The notes under the pieces: generated by a model | What the model was told of the DNA's origin: nothing | What the model saw: the letters and a program-made list of their open reading frames with translations, nothing else | Database searches by the model: none | Assembly (NCBI GenBank): GCA_027488815.1 | Contig: JAIYAX010000001.1 | Coordinates: forward strand, 124,001 to 188,000 | Length of the DNA stretch: 64,000 nt | Reading direction: 5' to 3' | From: Cytophagaceae bacterium | GTDB taxonomy: Bacteria; Bacteroidota; Bacteroidia; Cytophagales; JAIYAX01 | Part shown: piece by piece, positions 17,913-27,600 of the stretch | How positions within the stretch are numbered: the stretch's first letter is position 1 | How the letters are laid out: every line of letters starts with the position of its first letter | Made by a program: the position numbers and the translations under genes

Positions 17913-19051
17913 AAAGGTCGTGGTGAAAAGCTAAGCAGAAACACCAGCAAAGCCAGCCAGCCGATCACTTTGCGCCCGGTATTTAAGGGTTGATCATAAA
18001 ATGCAGGCGGGTGTTGAACACCCAAGAAACGGCCCAGCACAAATCCGAAAACCAGGTAGGATATGTTACCTTTTAGATCAGGCCATAGCAATGCCATTAC
18101 ATAGTGAAATGAAAAAATAGCCAGAGCGGCTAAAAGGGCATTCCGGATGCCCGGATACACCCGTTGAAACATCAAAAACAAAAGCCCCAGATACAAGGGA
18201 ATATACACCATCAACTCTTCCTGTGGCATTTTTGGGCTAATGGTTCCCAACCCGGAATAAACAATCAATGCTGTAAACAGCAATGGGCATACCTGATTGA
18301 AGCGTTTATGCCCTAAAAAACCATATAAGATATGTCCCCCATCCAACTGCCCGATGGGTAACAAGTTTAAAGCTGTGAAAAACAAGGAAAGATAGCCTGC
18401 AAAAAGAAAGGGGTAATGAATGAGTTCATAAGGATTAGGGATCGAAGCAGGATCACTGACCAGCAGGCTTCGAAATATCCACATGAGCAAATTATCTCCT
18501 ACGGCCAGCAAGTCTTCTTTTCCTTCATAAACATAGGCCGCATAGTCTTTCCCATAGGCTTCATACTCAGGATGAATGCTGAAGACATACTCGGGAGGTG
18601 GCAAATGGGTAAAGCCATATGCCAAAACAAAAAGAGCAGCGACAAAACCGGCCAATGGACCAGCCACTCCAATGTCAAAGAAATGACGACGGTTAAGGAT
18701 AGGGTCTTTGATACGAATGAATGCCCCCAAAGTGCCAATGGATGGCAGATCAAAAAACCATAAAGGAATGTAATAAGGAAGTGTGGTGGCCACCTGATGT
18801 ATCCGGGCCATAAAATAATGGCCAAATTCATGTACCGTAAGGATCAGTAAAAAAGGAAGGGCATAGCTGAGACCAGACCTAATAGTCTCGATACTGACCT
18901 GTTCGGGCCATCCAAACGAGTTCTGGCCTGTAATAAAGAAAGGCCTTCCTGTGGTCCACATCACCCCTGACACAGTGGTGGTGACCAGCGTGACCAAAAG
19001 TAAAAGGACAAAAATGAGGTAGGGCTTGATCTGTTTAAAATTCATAGCCAA
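17906..19051 (-). CDS. Site-2 protease family (M50) membrane metalloprotease
   Basis: A 381-residue polytopic membrane protein. The zinc motif HEFGH (H74, E75, H78) lies in a hydrophobic helix (LLILTVHEFGHYFMARIH), and the third ligand is the Asp of QLDGGHILYG near residue 240, both hallmarks of intramembrane-cleaving S2P proteases. Eight or so hydrophobic segments are visible, several C-terminal to the second motif. Members cleave regulatory membrane proteins; no partner anti-sigma factor is visible here. Its start lies inside the 3' end of the HAD phosphatase gene, so the two are coupled. ATG 19045 is an alternative start two codons in. Confidence 0.88.
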   Translation of the reverse strand: MAMNFKQIKPYLIFVLLLLVTLVTTTVSGVMWTTGRPFFITGQNSFGWPEQVSIETIRSGLSYALPFLLILTVHEFGHYFMARIHQVATTLPYYIPLWFFDLPSIGTLGAFIRIKDPILNRRHFFDIGVAGPLAGFVAALFVLAYGFTHLPPPEYVFSIHPEYEAYGKDYAAYVYEGKEDLLAVGDNLLMWIFRSLLVSDPASIPNPYELIHYPFLFAGYLSLFFTALNLLPIGQLDGGHILYGFLGHKRFNQVCPLLFTALIVYSGLGTISPKMPQEELMVYIPLYLGLLFLMFQRVYPGIRNALLAALAIFSFHYVMALLWPDLKGNISYLVFGFVLGRFLGVQHPPAFYDQPLNTGRKVIGWLALLVFLLSFSPRPFY

Positions 19052-19676
19052 GAAGATCGTACAATCCTACTCTGGGTTCGTAATGAATACCGGCAAAGCC
19101 CAGTTGTCTGGCTCCTTCCACATTGGGCAGGCTATCATCGATAAACAAGGTGCGGGTGGGTTCTAGCCTGTATTTTCGGGCGATATGATCGTATATTTTC
19201 AAATCGGGTTTTCTCAAATTCACTTCATAAGAAAGTACTACTCCTTCCATAATATCAGAAAACTGCCTGATGCCATGCTGCCGGTTGAGTATCTGTTCAA
19301 CCTCTTTAAAGTGAATTGAGTTCGTATTACTGAGCAGGAAGACTCTGTATTTCTTAGCCAATTCCCTGATCACATGAAGTTTACGGGCTGGTATATCCAG
19401 CAGCAATGCGTTCCAGGCCTGCACCAGGATATCACGATCAGAAGCGTTGCCGATGGCTTGTCTGAGAAGGTCCAAAAATGCCTCATCACTAAGGTGACCG
19501 GTTTCGAATCGCTCGAAAACTTGTAAGGCCTCAAATTGCTTCCTTATCTGATCCACAGGCTGTGAAGAAAGACCGGCAAAGGCTTGATACGTCAACTGAG
19601 GATCAATATGAATGATCACTCCCCCCAGATCAAAAACCACAGCCTCAGGTTCGCCCTCCAAATGTTCTACATGCAT
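19035..19676 (-). CDS. HAD superfamily phosphatase (subfamily IA)
   Basis: A 213-residue haloacid-dehalogenase-type hydrolase: motif I VVFDLGGVI with nucleophile D16, motif II LLSNTNSIH, the conserved Lys in NLRKPDLKIY, and motif IV RTLFIDDSLPNVEGARQLG. A four-helix C1 cap occupies about 25-100. Related proteins dephosphorylate sugar phosphates such as alpha-glucose 1-phosphate; the substrate here cannot be told. The downstream protease gene starts within its last codons. Confidence 0.88.
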   Translation of the reverse strand: MHVEHLEGEPEAVVFDLGGVIIHIDPQLTYQAFAGLSSQPVDQIRKQFEALQVFERFETGHLSDEAFLDLLRQAIGNASDRDILVQAWNALLLDIPARKLHVIRELAKKYRVFLLSNTNSIHFKEVEQILNRQHGIRQFSDIMEGVVLSYEVNLRKPDLKIYDHIARKYRLEPTRTLFIDDSLPNVEGARQLGFAGIHYEPRVGLYDLLGYEF

Positions 19677-19744
19677 GCTGCAAAATAAGTGTTTTTACGG
19701 GTTCTTGTCTTTTTATAAAGGCTCAAAAAGCAAGGATCATGGGT

Positions 19745-19775
19745 TTGAAATTCTCCATTTAGCGACGTATGTTTG
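19745..19775 (+). promoter_or_regulatory. Bacteroidota-type promoter of the tRNA(CAU) gene
   Basis: TTG at 19745-19747, 20 bases of spacer, then TATGTTTG at 19768-19775. This is an exact fit to the Bacteroidota primary sigma consensus TTG-N17-23-TAnnTTTG. Transcription would start about 6 bases before the mature tRNA 5' end at 19788. Confidence 0.75.
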
Positions 19776-19787
19776 CAGTCCTTTTCA

Positions 19788-19861
19788 GGGCCCTTAGCTC
19801 AGACGGTTAGAGCATCTGACTCATAATCAGGGGGTCGCTGGTTCGATCCCAGCAGGGCCCA
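19788..19861 (+). tRNA. tRNA with CAU anticodon, probably tRNA-Ile2 (reads AUA)
   Basis: A 74-base cloverleaf. The acceptor stem is gggccct/agggccc, the D-stem gctc/gagc, the anticodon stem tctga/tcagg with loop ctcataa (anticodon CAT at 19822-19824), the T-arm contains GTTCGATCC, and the discriminator is A followed by CC. The initiator type is excluded because the first base pair is G-C and there are no three G-C pairs in the anticodon stem. The acceptor stem, CTTAGCTCAG and GGTCGCTGG elements closely resemble bacterial tRNA-Ile2, whose C34 is converted to lysidine by TilS. Generic software may label it tRNA-Met. Confidence 0.93.
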
Positions 19862-19877
19862 CCTTTATTTGCACCCA

Positions 19878-20312
19878 TCAATACACCATTTTAATCTGAA
19901 TTGAGACAGGCGATTGCCTGATCTCAAAAGCAGCATTTTCAAATTTGGGTGGCCCCATAAATCCCTTTGCATTTCTCGATGTTCCGTAACCCTCTCTGGG
20001 TATGCCAAACATGTTTGAGTTAAGCTTTCGGTCCTCATTTTCATCATGAAACACCGCAACAGCATAGTTGCCAACGGGAATTCCATCAAAAACCACACGG
20101 GCTACCCCCTCACGAATTGGGGCAAAAGCACTCTTGACACTTTTACTTGCATCACCAGGAAAGGCTTCAGGCAAATTGTGAAGTGAAACACCCACGCTAC
20201 CTTTATTGCTTCGCAGGTTTTCAATAATGACGGTAAGCTTCCCTTGTCCCTGGAGATTTGACTGAGCTAAAGCCGGCAGTCCTACAATAATACACAAAAT
20301 CAACGTTTTCAT
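19878..20312 (-). CDS. DUF2141 domain secreted protein
   Basis: A 144-residue exported protein with signal peptide MKTLILCIIVGLPALAQ and a single DUF2141 domain: LTVIIENLRSNKGSVGVSL, then GVARVVFDGIPVGNYAVAVF and HDENEDRKLNSNMFGIPREG. The acidic N-x-D cluster (DENEDRKLN) is typical of this domain. Function is unknown for the family. An upstream ATG at 20345 would add 11 residues before the signal peptide; ATG 20312 fits better. It converges with the tRNA(CAU) gene 16 bases away and is divergent from porD. Confidence 0.85.
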   Translation of the reverse strand: MKTLILCIIVGLPALAQSNLQGQGKLTVIIENLRSNKGSVGVSLHNLPEAFPGDASKSVKSAFAPIREGVARVVFDGIPVGNYAVAVFHDENEDRKLNSNMFGIPREGYGTSRNAKGFMGPPKFENAAFEIRQSPVSIQIKMVY

Positions 20313-20379
20313 CTTCCACAAACCTTTGAGTAAACCCATACGCATTAGCTAAATTGCTGCCAATATGCATGCATTCCTC

Positions 20380-21330
20380 ATGAAATCGTATTGCTTTCCC
20401 AAATCTGTTTTCACAAAACGACTTCAGATTTTGTTGCTGCTTCTTTGCCTTTTTCTTTTGGCACCATGCCTGCCCTTGCCGGCTCAGGAGCTGAACTGTA
20501 AGGTGACTATCAATGCTCAGCAGGTTCAAACACTTGAACGTCAGGTCTTTCAGGAAATGGAAAACGCCTTTACACAGTTTTTGAATAACCGCCGCTGGAC
20601 GCAGGACAACTTCACCCCCAATGAAAGAATCCAGTGCAATTTGCTCATCACCATGCGGGAAGCAGCAGGCATCGGAACATTCAAAGCCAATGTGCAGGTG
20701 CAGATCTTAAGGCCAGTGTATGGGACTACGTACAATACTCAGCTTTTCAATTTTCTGGACCAGTATTGGGAGTTTGACTATGCCATCGGGCAGCAGATGG
20801 ATTTTAATGACAACCAGTTTATCAATAACCTGACGGCCATGCTGGGTTACTATGCCTACCTCATCATCGGCCTCGACTATGATTCGTTCTCCAAAATGGG
20901 TGGTACTCCATTCTTTGAAAAAGCGCTGATCATCACCAACTTTTCGGGCCAGGCCAGAGCTTCCGGATGGACCGCCTTTGAGAATAACAAAAACAACAAC
21001 CGCTATTGGATGATGGAGAACATCATGAACTCACAGCTTGCTCCCATACGTGAAAGCAATTACATATATCATCGGCAGGTGTTGGATCAGTTCACCGAGT
21101 CACCCGAAAAATCCAGAGACCTCATCATCAAAATCCTTAAAGACCTCAGCAAAGTCATCATATTAAGACCGGGTGCTGTGTTTCTGAATACGTTTTTTGA
21201 TACCAAAGGTGTAGAAATGGTCAATTTGCTTAAGGAAGGAACACCAGAGCAAAGAAGTGAAGCCGCTCAGTTGCTTTCCACATTGGACCCACCCAAAACC
21301 GAGCAATACATGAAGCTGGTAAATCCTTAA
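20380..21330 (+). CDS. porD: PorD-like T9SS-associated protein (DUF4835 family)
   Basis: A 316-residue exported protein whose sequence (LNCKVTINAQQVQ near the mature start, a central YWEFDYAIGQQMDFNDNQF and LGYYAYLIIGLDYDSFS) matches my knowledge of DUF4835, named PorD for its link to type IX secretion and gliding. A long signal peptide with an LLLLLCLFLLAPCLPLPAQ core precedes it. The start at ATG 20380 (MKSYCF) is preferred to ATG 20365. Relatives localise to the envelope; the exact role is not established. The gene stands alone between two tRNA genes rather than in the coaBC-recN neighbourhood often seen. Confidence 0.8.
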   Translation: MKSYCFPKSVFTKRLQILLLLLCLFLLAPCLPLPAQELNCKVTINAQQVQTLERQVFQEMENAFTQFLNNRRWTQDNFTPNERIQCNLLITMREAAGIGTFKANVQVQILRPVYGTTYNTQLFNFLDQYWEFDYAIGQQMDFNDNQFINNLTAMLGYYAYLIIGLDYDSFSKMGGTPFFEKALIITNFSGQARASGWTAFENNKNNNRYWMMENIMNSQLAPIRESNYIYHRQVLDQFTESPEKSRDLIIKILKDLSKVIILRPGAVFLNTFFDTKGVEMVNLLKEGTPEQRSEAAQLLSTLDPPKTEQYMKLVNP

Positions 21331-21340
21331 GTGGCAACAG

Positions 21341-21413
21341 TGCGTCCAAAGGGACTCGAACCCCTATCTTCAGAATCGGAATCTGAAATTCTATCCAGTT
21401 GAACTATGGACGC
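21341..21413 (-). tRNA. tRNA-Arg (anticodon CCG)
   Basis: Read on the minus strand this is a 73-base cloverleaf: acceptor stem gcgtcca/tggacgc with discriminator A, a weak D-stem gttc/gaat, anticodon stem tcaga/tctga with loop ttccgat (anticodon CCG, codon CGG), and T-arm ggggttcgagtcccttt. CCA is not encoded. It starts 11 bases after the convergent porD stop. Confidence 0.93.
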
Positions 21414-21548
21414 AAAAGAGGCGCAAGTTACAAATTGAGCCCCAACATTTATCAGCAGCCTGTGAAGCAGCTAAATTGAGCAGGGTTTTGATTTAAGTGC
21501 TTGATTATCGTATTTAGTCTTTTCAATAAACACGACAGAACAAATCCA

Positions 21549-23459
21549 ATGAGAAATTTCGATTTATACCACTCTCTGGGCAGTCTGCTGCTGCTCGGTG
21601 CCCTGATGTCTTTCTCCACTTTCAGTCATGCCGGCGATGACATAAAACTGAAGGCCGGACTAGTGATTAAAACCAATACCGTTGTAAAACCCGGCAATTA
21701 CAAGCTCATCCCAAAAGATAAAGAAGGCAATACCGGAGTCATCACGATCGAAGGCGACAATATCACCGTAGAGTTCAGAGGAGCTACCATGCAAGGCGCT
21801 GATGAGGAAACCAGCCCGGATCAATATGCAGGCACGGCGATCGTCGTAAAAGGCAAAAACGTAAGCATTCGCAACCTCACTATCAAAGGGTACAAAATAG
21901 CCATCTATGCAGAAAACTCCGACAATTTCGAGGTGTTTGAATGCAACCTGAGCTACAACTACCGCCCCCTTCTCAAAAGTGGTGTCGGTAAAGAAGATGA
22001 AAGTGACTGGCTATCGTTCCACAAAAACGAGGCCGACGAATGGAAACGCTATGGTGCCGCTATCTACCTGAAAAACTGCCAAAGACCAAAGCTAAGAGGC
22101 AACACAGTGAGCAATGGGATGAATGGATTTTTGTTGGTCAACTCCAACGATGGACGTATCTGGAACAATACCGTTACCTACAACTCAGGAATTGGTATCG
22201 GATTATACCGTTCTTCCAAAAACAGAATTCTTCATAACAAGCTGGACTACAACGTGCGAGGTATGTCTTTTGGCTTTTATAGCCGTGGGCAGGATGCTGC
22301 TGCCATATTGATCTATGAGCAGAGCAACGAAAACTTGATCGCTTATAACTCAGCTACTCATAGCGGCGATGGCTTGTTTCTTTGGGCCGGGCAAAGCACT
22401 ATGGACAGTGGTGAAGGTGGATGCAATGACAATGTGATCTATGGCAATGACTTCTCCTATGCTGTTACCAATGGTGTTGAAGCTACCTTCAGCCGCAATG
22501 TAATCTCCAACAATATCATCAACGAATGTAAAAACGGAGTATGGGCCGGATATAGCTACAATTCACAGATCATTGGAAACACACTAAAAGGAAATGAAGT
22601 AGCAGTCGCTATTGAACATGGGCAAGGAAATACCCTGGCCTACAACAAAGTGGAAGGTGGAGAAAAAGGCATTCACTTATGGGAGCGTGATGCCCAGCCC
22701 GCCGATTGGGCCTATCCGACTAAAAAGGATGTAAGCTCTAAAGACAACAGCTTGAAGAACAACACATTTACTAATGTCAAAATACCTTTTGCCATCAAAG
22801 GAGGCTCCAATACGACTTTGACCCAAAATGATATCAATCGTGCCGAAGTGGCTTTGCAATCCGAAAAGAGCACCAATGTAGTGTTCCGGAAAAACAACAT
22901 CAAAGCAACGATACCCGGTAAAGGTGCAGTTATCCCCAAAGACCAGAGCAATAATGAGAACTTTTTCGATGTTCCTGTAGAGGGCTTTAAGGCAGCAGCG
23001 GCGGCTTTTGATGCCAAAATGGACAAAGTGTATGTAGAGAGCTTTGCTCCGGAAAAGATGAAAGACGGTGTGGATGCTCTTGCGGCACCTGTTGTTCCAA
23101 AAGGACAAAAGCCACAACCCAAAGGAAGAAAATACATCGTGATCACCCCTCAGGGTCCCTACAACTTTGAATACCCGGTGCTTACCCTTACCGACCGGGG
23201 AAGCAATGGCAATTATACTTTTGAAGTGCTAGGCCCAAAAGGCAGCTACAGGGTGATCTCTGCCACCGGCATACCCAATCCCAAAGTAAAAACCGGGCCT
23301 ACTCCTGCGGTCATCAAAATCAGCGGCTGTAAAGAGGAGCCAAAAGAAGCCAGCCTGATCGTGGAATACACCGGTGCACCTTTCAAAGATGCGATGGGAA
23401 ATGAAGTGAAAACGGATAAAAACCCCTACCGAATGGAGTGGAAAGTCAAATTGCCTTAA
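21549..23459 (+). CDS. Secreted right-handed parallel beta-helix repeat protein
   Basis: A 636-residue exported protein. Signal peptide: LLLLGALMSFSTFSHA. From about residue 60 to 480 the sequence is a ladder of short repeats with N-x-I/V patterns (GIGLYRSSKNRILHNKLDYN, GLFLWAGQSTMDSGEGG, VWAGYSYNSQIIGNTLKGNE), the signature of PbH1 or NosD-type parallel beta-helices. Such folds bind or cleave polysaccharide. A C-terminal beta-sandwich (about 530-636) shows no T9SS sorting motif, so surface delivery by that route is not supported. ATG 21549 fits the signal peptide; an upstream ATG at 21501 adds unrelated residues. The gene ends 21 bases before a strong terminator. Confidence 0.85.
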   Translation: MRNFDLYHSLGSLLLLGALMSFSTFSHAGDDIKLKAGLVIKTNTVVKPGNYKLIPKDKEGNTGVITIEGDNITVEFRGATMQGADEETSPDQYAGTAIVVKGKNVSIRNLTIKGYKIAIYAENSDNFEVFECNLSYNYRPLLKSGVGKEDESDWLSFHKNEADEWKRYGAAIYLKNCQRPKLRGNTVSNGMNGFLLVNSNDGRIWNNTVTYNSGIGIGLYRSSKNRILHNKLDYNVRGMSFGFYSRGQDAAAILIYEQSNENLIAYNSATHSGDGLFLWAGQSTMDSGEGGCNDNVIYGNDFSYAVTNGVEATFSRNVISNNIINECKNGVWAGYSYNSQIIGNTLKGNEVAVAIEHGQGNTLAYNKVEGGEKGIHLWERDAQPADWAYPTKKDVSSKDNSLKNNTFTNVKIPFAIKGGSNTTLTQNDINRAEVALQSEKSTNVVFRKNNIKATIPGKGAVIPKDQSNNENFFDVPVEGFKAAAAAFDAKMDKVYVESFAPEKMKDGVDALAAPVVPKGQKPQPKGRKYIVITPQGPYNFEYPVLTLTDRGSNGNYTFEVLGPKGSYRVISATGIPNPKVKTGPTPAVIKISGCKEEPKEASLIVEYTGAPFKDAMGNEVKTDKNPYRMEWKVKLP

Positions 23460-23480
23460 AGGATACAGCCCAGCTTAAGA

Positions 23481-23506
23481 AAAAGCCCGTGAAAACGGGC
23501 TTTTTT
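23481..23506 (+). terminator. Intrinsic terminator after the beta-helix gene (bidirectional)
   Basis: Perfect 10-base-pair stem (23481-23490 with 23495-23504) around a GAAA tetraloop, followed by a T run on the plus strand and preceded by an A run that serves the minus strand. It ends the beta-helix transcript and can also end the Bro-N/DinD-like transcript from the other side. Confidence 0.88.
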
Positions 23507-23518
23507 AATTATTTAACT

Positions 23519-24378
23519 TCAAATAGAATCATTATTTTCTCTCTTCTTCTTTTCTGCCAATGACTTTGAGGGAGTTTTGGCATTTATTGAGCTCACGACT
23601 TTTTTGCCTGTTTTAGCCTCTAATTCAAGTCTTGCTACTCTTGCAACATTGCCACCCTGTCTAGCCACAGTTTTGCTTTCTTCAAAATTCTTTGGGCTGA
23701 TAGCTGCTGAGATATCTTTGGTGGAAGCCTCTGCAAGCATATTTAAGATAAGCTCGGTATTGGTCATATTGTCACGTAAATTCTGTCTTTTCAATCCTTT
23801 AAACATCTTGTAGTCTTTAGTGCTTTTGTCGCTCCAAGCCTTAGTAATGATATCTGTAAGAGTCGCAAATTGAACCCCCTCCATTAAACCTCTTTTCTTC
23901 CATTCATCCGTTAGTTCCTTTCGAATTTCGATACTTTAGGTCGTTGATTAATCCAGTTTTCCGCATACCCCATTTTAATGTATTGCTGTGAAGCCCTGTC
24001 AATACTCAGCTCTGGGTCCTGCATTTCGTCAAGTCTTTCTGAAGCAACCTGTGCCAGCCATAGTTTGAATGGCTCAGCCTTAGGTGATGGAATAGATTGG
24101 ATTAATCGAAATAATTGCTCAGTATCAGCTACATCAGTCAATCGCATTTTACCATCAGCTGCGAGCATTTTCAAACCGTGACAACTCGTCACGGTTTGAT
24201 TCCCTTCTTCCTTAAGACGCTGCTTGAGCTTACAACGCCAATAGGTGCCTGGGTTAATGCTTCCAGAAAGCACCTCTATTACATCTACAATAGAAAAATA
24301 CCATTTCTCTTGTTCAGCATCCCAAGAAATACGTACCTGCTTCTCTTCAAATAGCTTGATGGTGGTTTCTTTAGTCAT
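23519..24378 (-). pseudogene. Frameshifted Bro-N / DNA-damage-inducible protein D-like gene
   Basis: Two adjacent reading frames on the minus strand make one family member of about 285 residues. The first part (24378 to about 23940) is the Bro-N domain: WYFSIVDVIEVLSGS, LKMLAADGKMRLTDVADTEQ, PSPKAEPFKLWLAQVASE, ending GYAENWINQR. The family sequence then resumes one base off as SIEIRKELTDEWKKRG and continues into GVQFATLTDIITKAWS, LKGLKRQNLRDNMTNTEL and NVARVARLELEAKTGKK. Restoring one A in the AAA run at about 23935-23937 joins the frames, so a one-base deletion or sequencing error explains the break. Relatives are phage-antirepressor-like or DinD-like proteins of uncertain role. The conserved second half suggests the break is recent or artefactual. 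Confidence 0.85.
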
Positions 24379-24561
24379 ATGAGCAATTATCTGAATTGTG
24401 CTTACTTAACGTATAGACAGTCTTCAACCTTAAGAATAAAGTGAATTTTTATTTAGTATGATCAATAATTAAACACAACTCAATATTCAATCAACACGCT
24501 TATGAAGTGGTTCAATGGAAGCAACATATACATTCTTGATGTTCAATTCTCAAAAAATATA

Positions 24562-24590
24562 TTAACAAAAAAGCCCGTTTTCACGGGCCT
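24562..24590 (-). terminator. Intrinsic terminator of the giant SprB-like gene
   Basis: On the minus strand: a stem of seven pairs with one mismatch around a GAAA loop (24571-24578 pairing with 24583-24590) followed by a run of six T. It sits about 25 bases downstream of the adhesin stop at 24616. Loop and stem match the terminator at 23481-23506 almost base for base, in the opposite orientation. Confidence 0.85.
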
Positions 24591-24615
24591 TATAACTATC
24601 AGAACAATTAAAAGC

Positions 24616-27600
24616 TTACTTGATCACCGTCACGCTCCCTCGTTTGCTCGTCACTGAGCCATCCAGTATGCTTCGGTATTTGATTTCATACACATAGGTA
24701 CCTGTTGGCACTTCCTCTGATCTGTACTTTCCATCCCAGAGCTTGTTCTCAGGTGACCTCATGATGTGGATTACTTCGCCCCAACGGTTGAAGATGATCA
24801 ACTCCAGATCGGTGAAGTACTTTCCAAAAATTTCAAGTTTGTCATTAAGTCCGTCACCATTAGGGGTAAAGGCATTGGGAACAAAAACCCTTGGCTCACA
24901 AATCTCCGACACATAGAGTGAGTCGGTATTTCGGCAACCGGTTGTATCAGTTACTTCGTAGGCATAGTAGCCGGCCTCAATGATCTCAAGGTCAGGGGTG
25001 CTGTCATTGAACTGTAGCCAATAATAGCTCTTGTAGCCAGGAGCAATCTCAATGGTGGTCTTCTTACCTGTCTCAAAACAGAAAACAATAGAGTCTCTCA
25101 GAGCTATAAACGGCTTTGGAACCACCCTTACCTGCTGACTGGTGTCGTTGGAGGATACACATCCGGTGCTGTCAACCACGGTTAGCCTGTAGCGATACAG
25201 TCCATCCGGGTTAGTGCCAAGGAATTGTGGTCGGGCAACACTATCGAGGATATCCTGATTAAACAATCCCGTAAACCCGATAGGAAGACTATCCGGCCGG
25301 TCGATCAGCCTCCAATGGTACTTAAATACTGAGGAGCCATTGGTTGATGTGGCTGAAGCACCTAACCTTACCGGAATGCCTTCGCACACGATGATACTAC
25401 TGTCAGGCAGAGCAGTAGCCCTGTTAACCCTGACGATCCTTAGCAGGGAGTCCCTACAACCATTGAGGCTGATCACATACTTGATCACATGTGTACCCGT
25501 ATCAGCCAGTGCGGGGTTAAAGGTATAATTACCTGTGGTCGTATTCTGCTGTACACCCGGCCCACTGAAGACCCCTCCCGGAATGGCTGGTACCAGCAAC
25601 CTGGTCGGATTATTCACGCACATCAGTGGAGTGACACCGGTGAACGAGGTATTGGGCAATGGGTTAACAATCACTTGCTTGATCAAGGAATCAGTACACC
25701 CGCTGGCAGTTACTTTATATTGTACAAAACGAGTACCTACACCTGCCAGAGCAGTGCTAAAGGTGTTTCCAGTCACTCCAAGGCCAGTGAAAGTACCCCC
25801 GGTGACAACAGGTACCATCACATACACCCCCGAATTGATACACACATTGGTATCCAAGCCGCTGAATGAAGGATTTGGGGTAGGGATGATGTTTACAATT
25901 CTGGTGCTTGAGTCAGGACAGCCACCTACATTGACCACATATTTAATGGTAACCGGACCTGTAACCAATGCAGCATTCGGGTTAAAAACACCCGCAGGAC
26001 TTACACCGGGGCCACTGAATACTCCTCCAGGGGTAGCCGGCAATAAGGTGACCGACGGAGCATTCCGGCATATATTGACCGGCAATCCGATAAAGTTGGC
26101 ATTGGGCAGAGGGCTTACCCTTACGGTAACCAATGTGGTATCACGGCAGCCATTCGAGGTAATCAGGTGACTGATCGTATGCAAGCCCAATCCTGCGACA
26201 GCCGGATTAAAGGTACTGCCTGACACTCCGGGGCCGGAGAATACCCCACCCGAACTAACCGGGACCATAGCAACCGGTGCTGCATTGATGCAATAAACGG
26301 TGTCTAAGCCGGTGAATGCGGAGTTAGGGATAGGATTAACAGTCAGCACTGTGGTATCCGGGACACTATTGCAATTGATTGAGTCTCTCACCACAAGAAA
26401 GTAGACTATATTAACCGGTGCACCTGTCGTATTGATGCGGCTTACCCTTGGGTTCTGTATGGTGGGATTCGCTAGGCCGGTTGGGATCAGCCATGTGTAC
26501 TGGTAAGGTGCAAAACCGCCACTTGCGTTTCCACTGAAGGTGGCTGAGTCTCCTGAGCAAATGGTTCGAGAAGGGCCTGCACTTGCCACAGGGTTACTTA
26601 CAAAAATGCGTATAGTATCTCTGTTGAAGCAGGCATTCTGATCAGTGGCTGTTACTATCAAAGTGGTGTTTACCAGTATGTTTTGCACCAATGGCCCTGC
26701 GGTGGTACTGCTATTCAAAGTAGCCGCAGGTGATGTTGTCCATGAATAATTGAATGGTGCCGTACCTCCTGTAGCTAGGGAGTTTAATTGAACATTGGTA
26801 CCAATACAACGGTAAGGATCCGGCCCTGCGGAGATGGCTATCGGTGGATTGATAAAAATCCTTACCGTATCTCGCTGAATGCAAGATGAATTATCTGTTA
26901 CTGTTAACACATACTCAGTCAGTACAGTAGGTGTCAGGGTTGGGTTAACCACATTAGGGTTACTGATAGACCCTGCTGTGCCGGTGAGTACATTCCAGAA
27001 AATTGTCAAAGGGGCCGATCCTCCGGTAACAGTTCCGTTGAGGGTGATGTTATTTCCAAGACATATTGTTCGATCAATAAAGCCCGCAATGGCGATTCTC
27101 GGTGGAATAGTAACCACAAGAGAGTCAATGTCGGTACACCCCTGTGCATCGGTAACGGTGAGCACATATACCCTCACGATGGCTGCAGTTGTCAGGTTGG
27201 TACCACTCAGAATCGGGTTTCTGATGTTGGCATTGGAAAGACCTGTTGCAGGTGACCATACATAGTTGTACAGGAATGGATTACCTGTACCTCCGGTAGC
27301 GGAGCCATTAATCAACTGAGCATTACCACTACACAAGGTGAAATCGGCTCCAGCATTTGCGATCGGCGGTGTATTGATATTGATGATGACATTGTCAGTG
27401 TTCGTACAACCGGTTGTGGTATCATTTACCGTTAGGGTAAAGGTGGAAGAGATGTTCAGGTTATTGACAATAATAGTGTCATTTGAAGGGAGACCTGCAA
27501 TCACTGGTACTGCAGACCAATTGAAAATGTAGTTTCCGGATCCACCACTGGCTGTGCCTATCAAAGTTATGTTTGATCCCTGGCATTGCGTTTGGTCCAG

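Noticed and set aside
19677-21548. tRNA-associated integrated element between the two tRNA genes.
   Set aside because: No integrase and no duplicated tRNA 3' end is visible. The genes between (DUF2141, porD) are ordinary chromosomal genes.
23519-24378. Programmed frameshifting in the Bro-N/DinD-like gene.
   Set aside because: No slippery heptamer or downstream pseudoknot is evident at the junction. A one-base deletion or read error is simpler.
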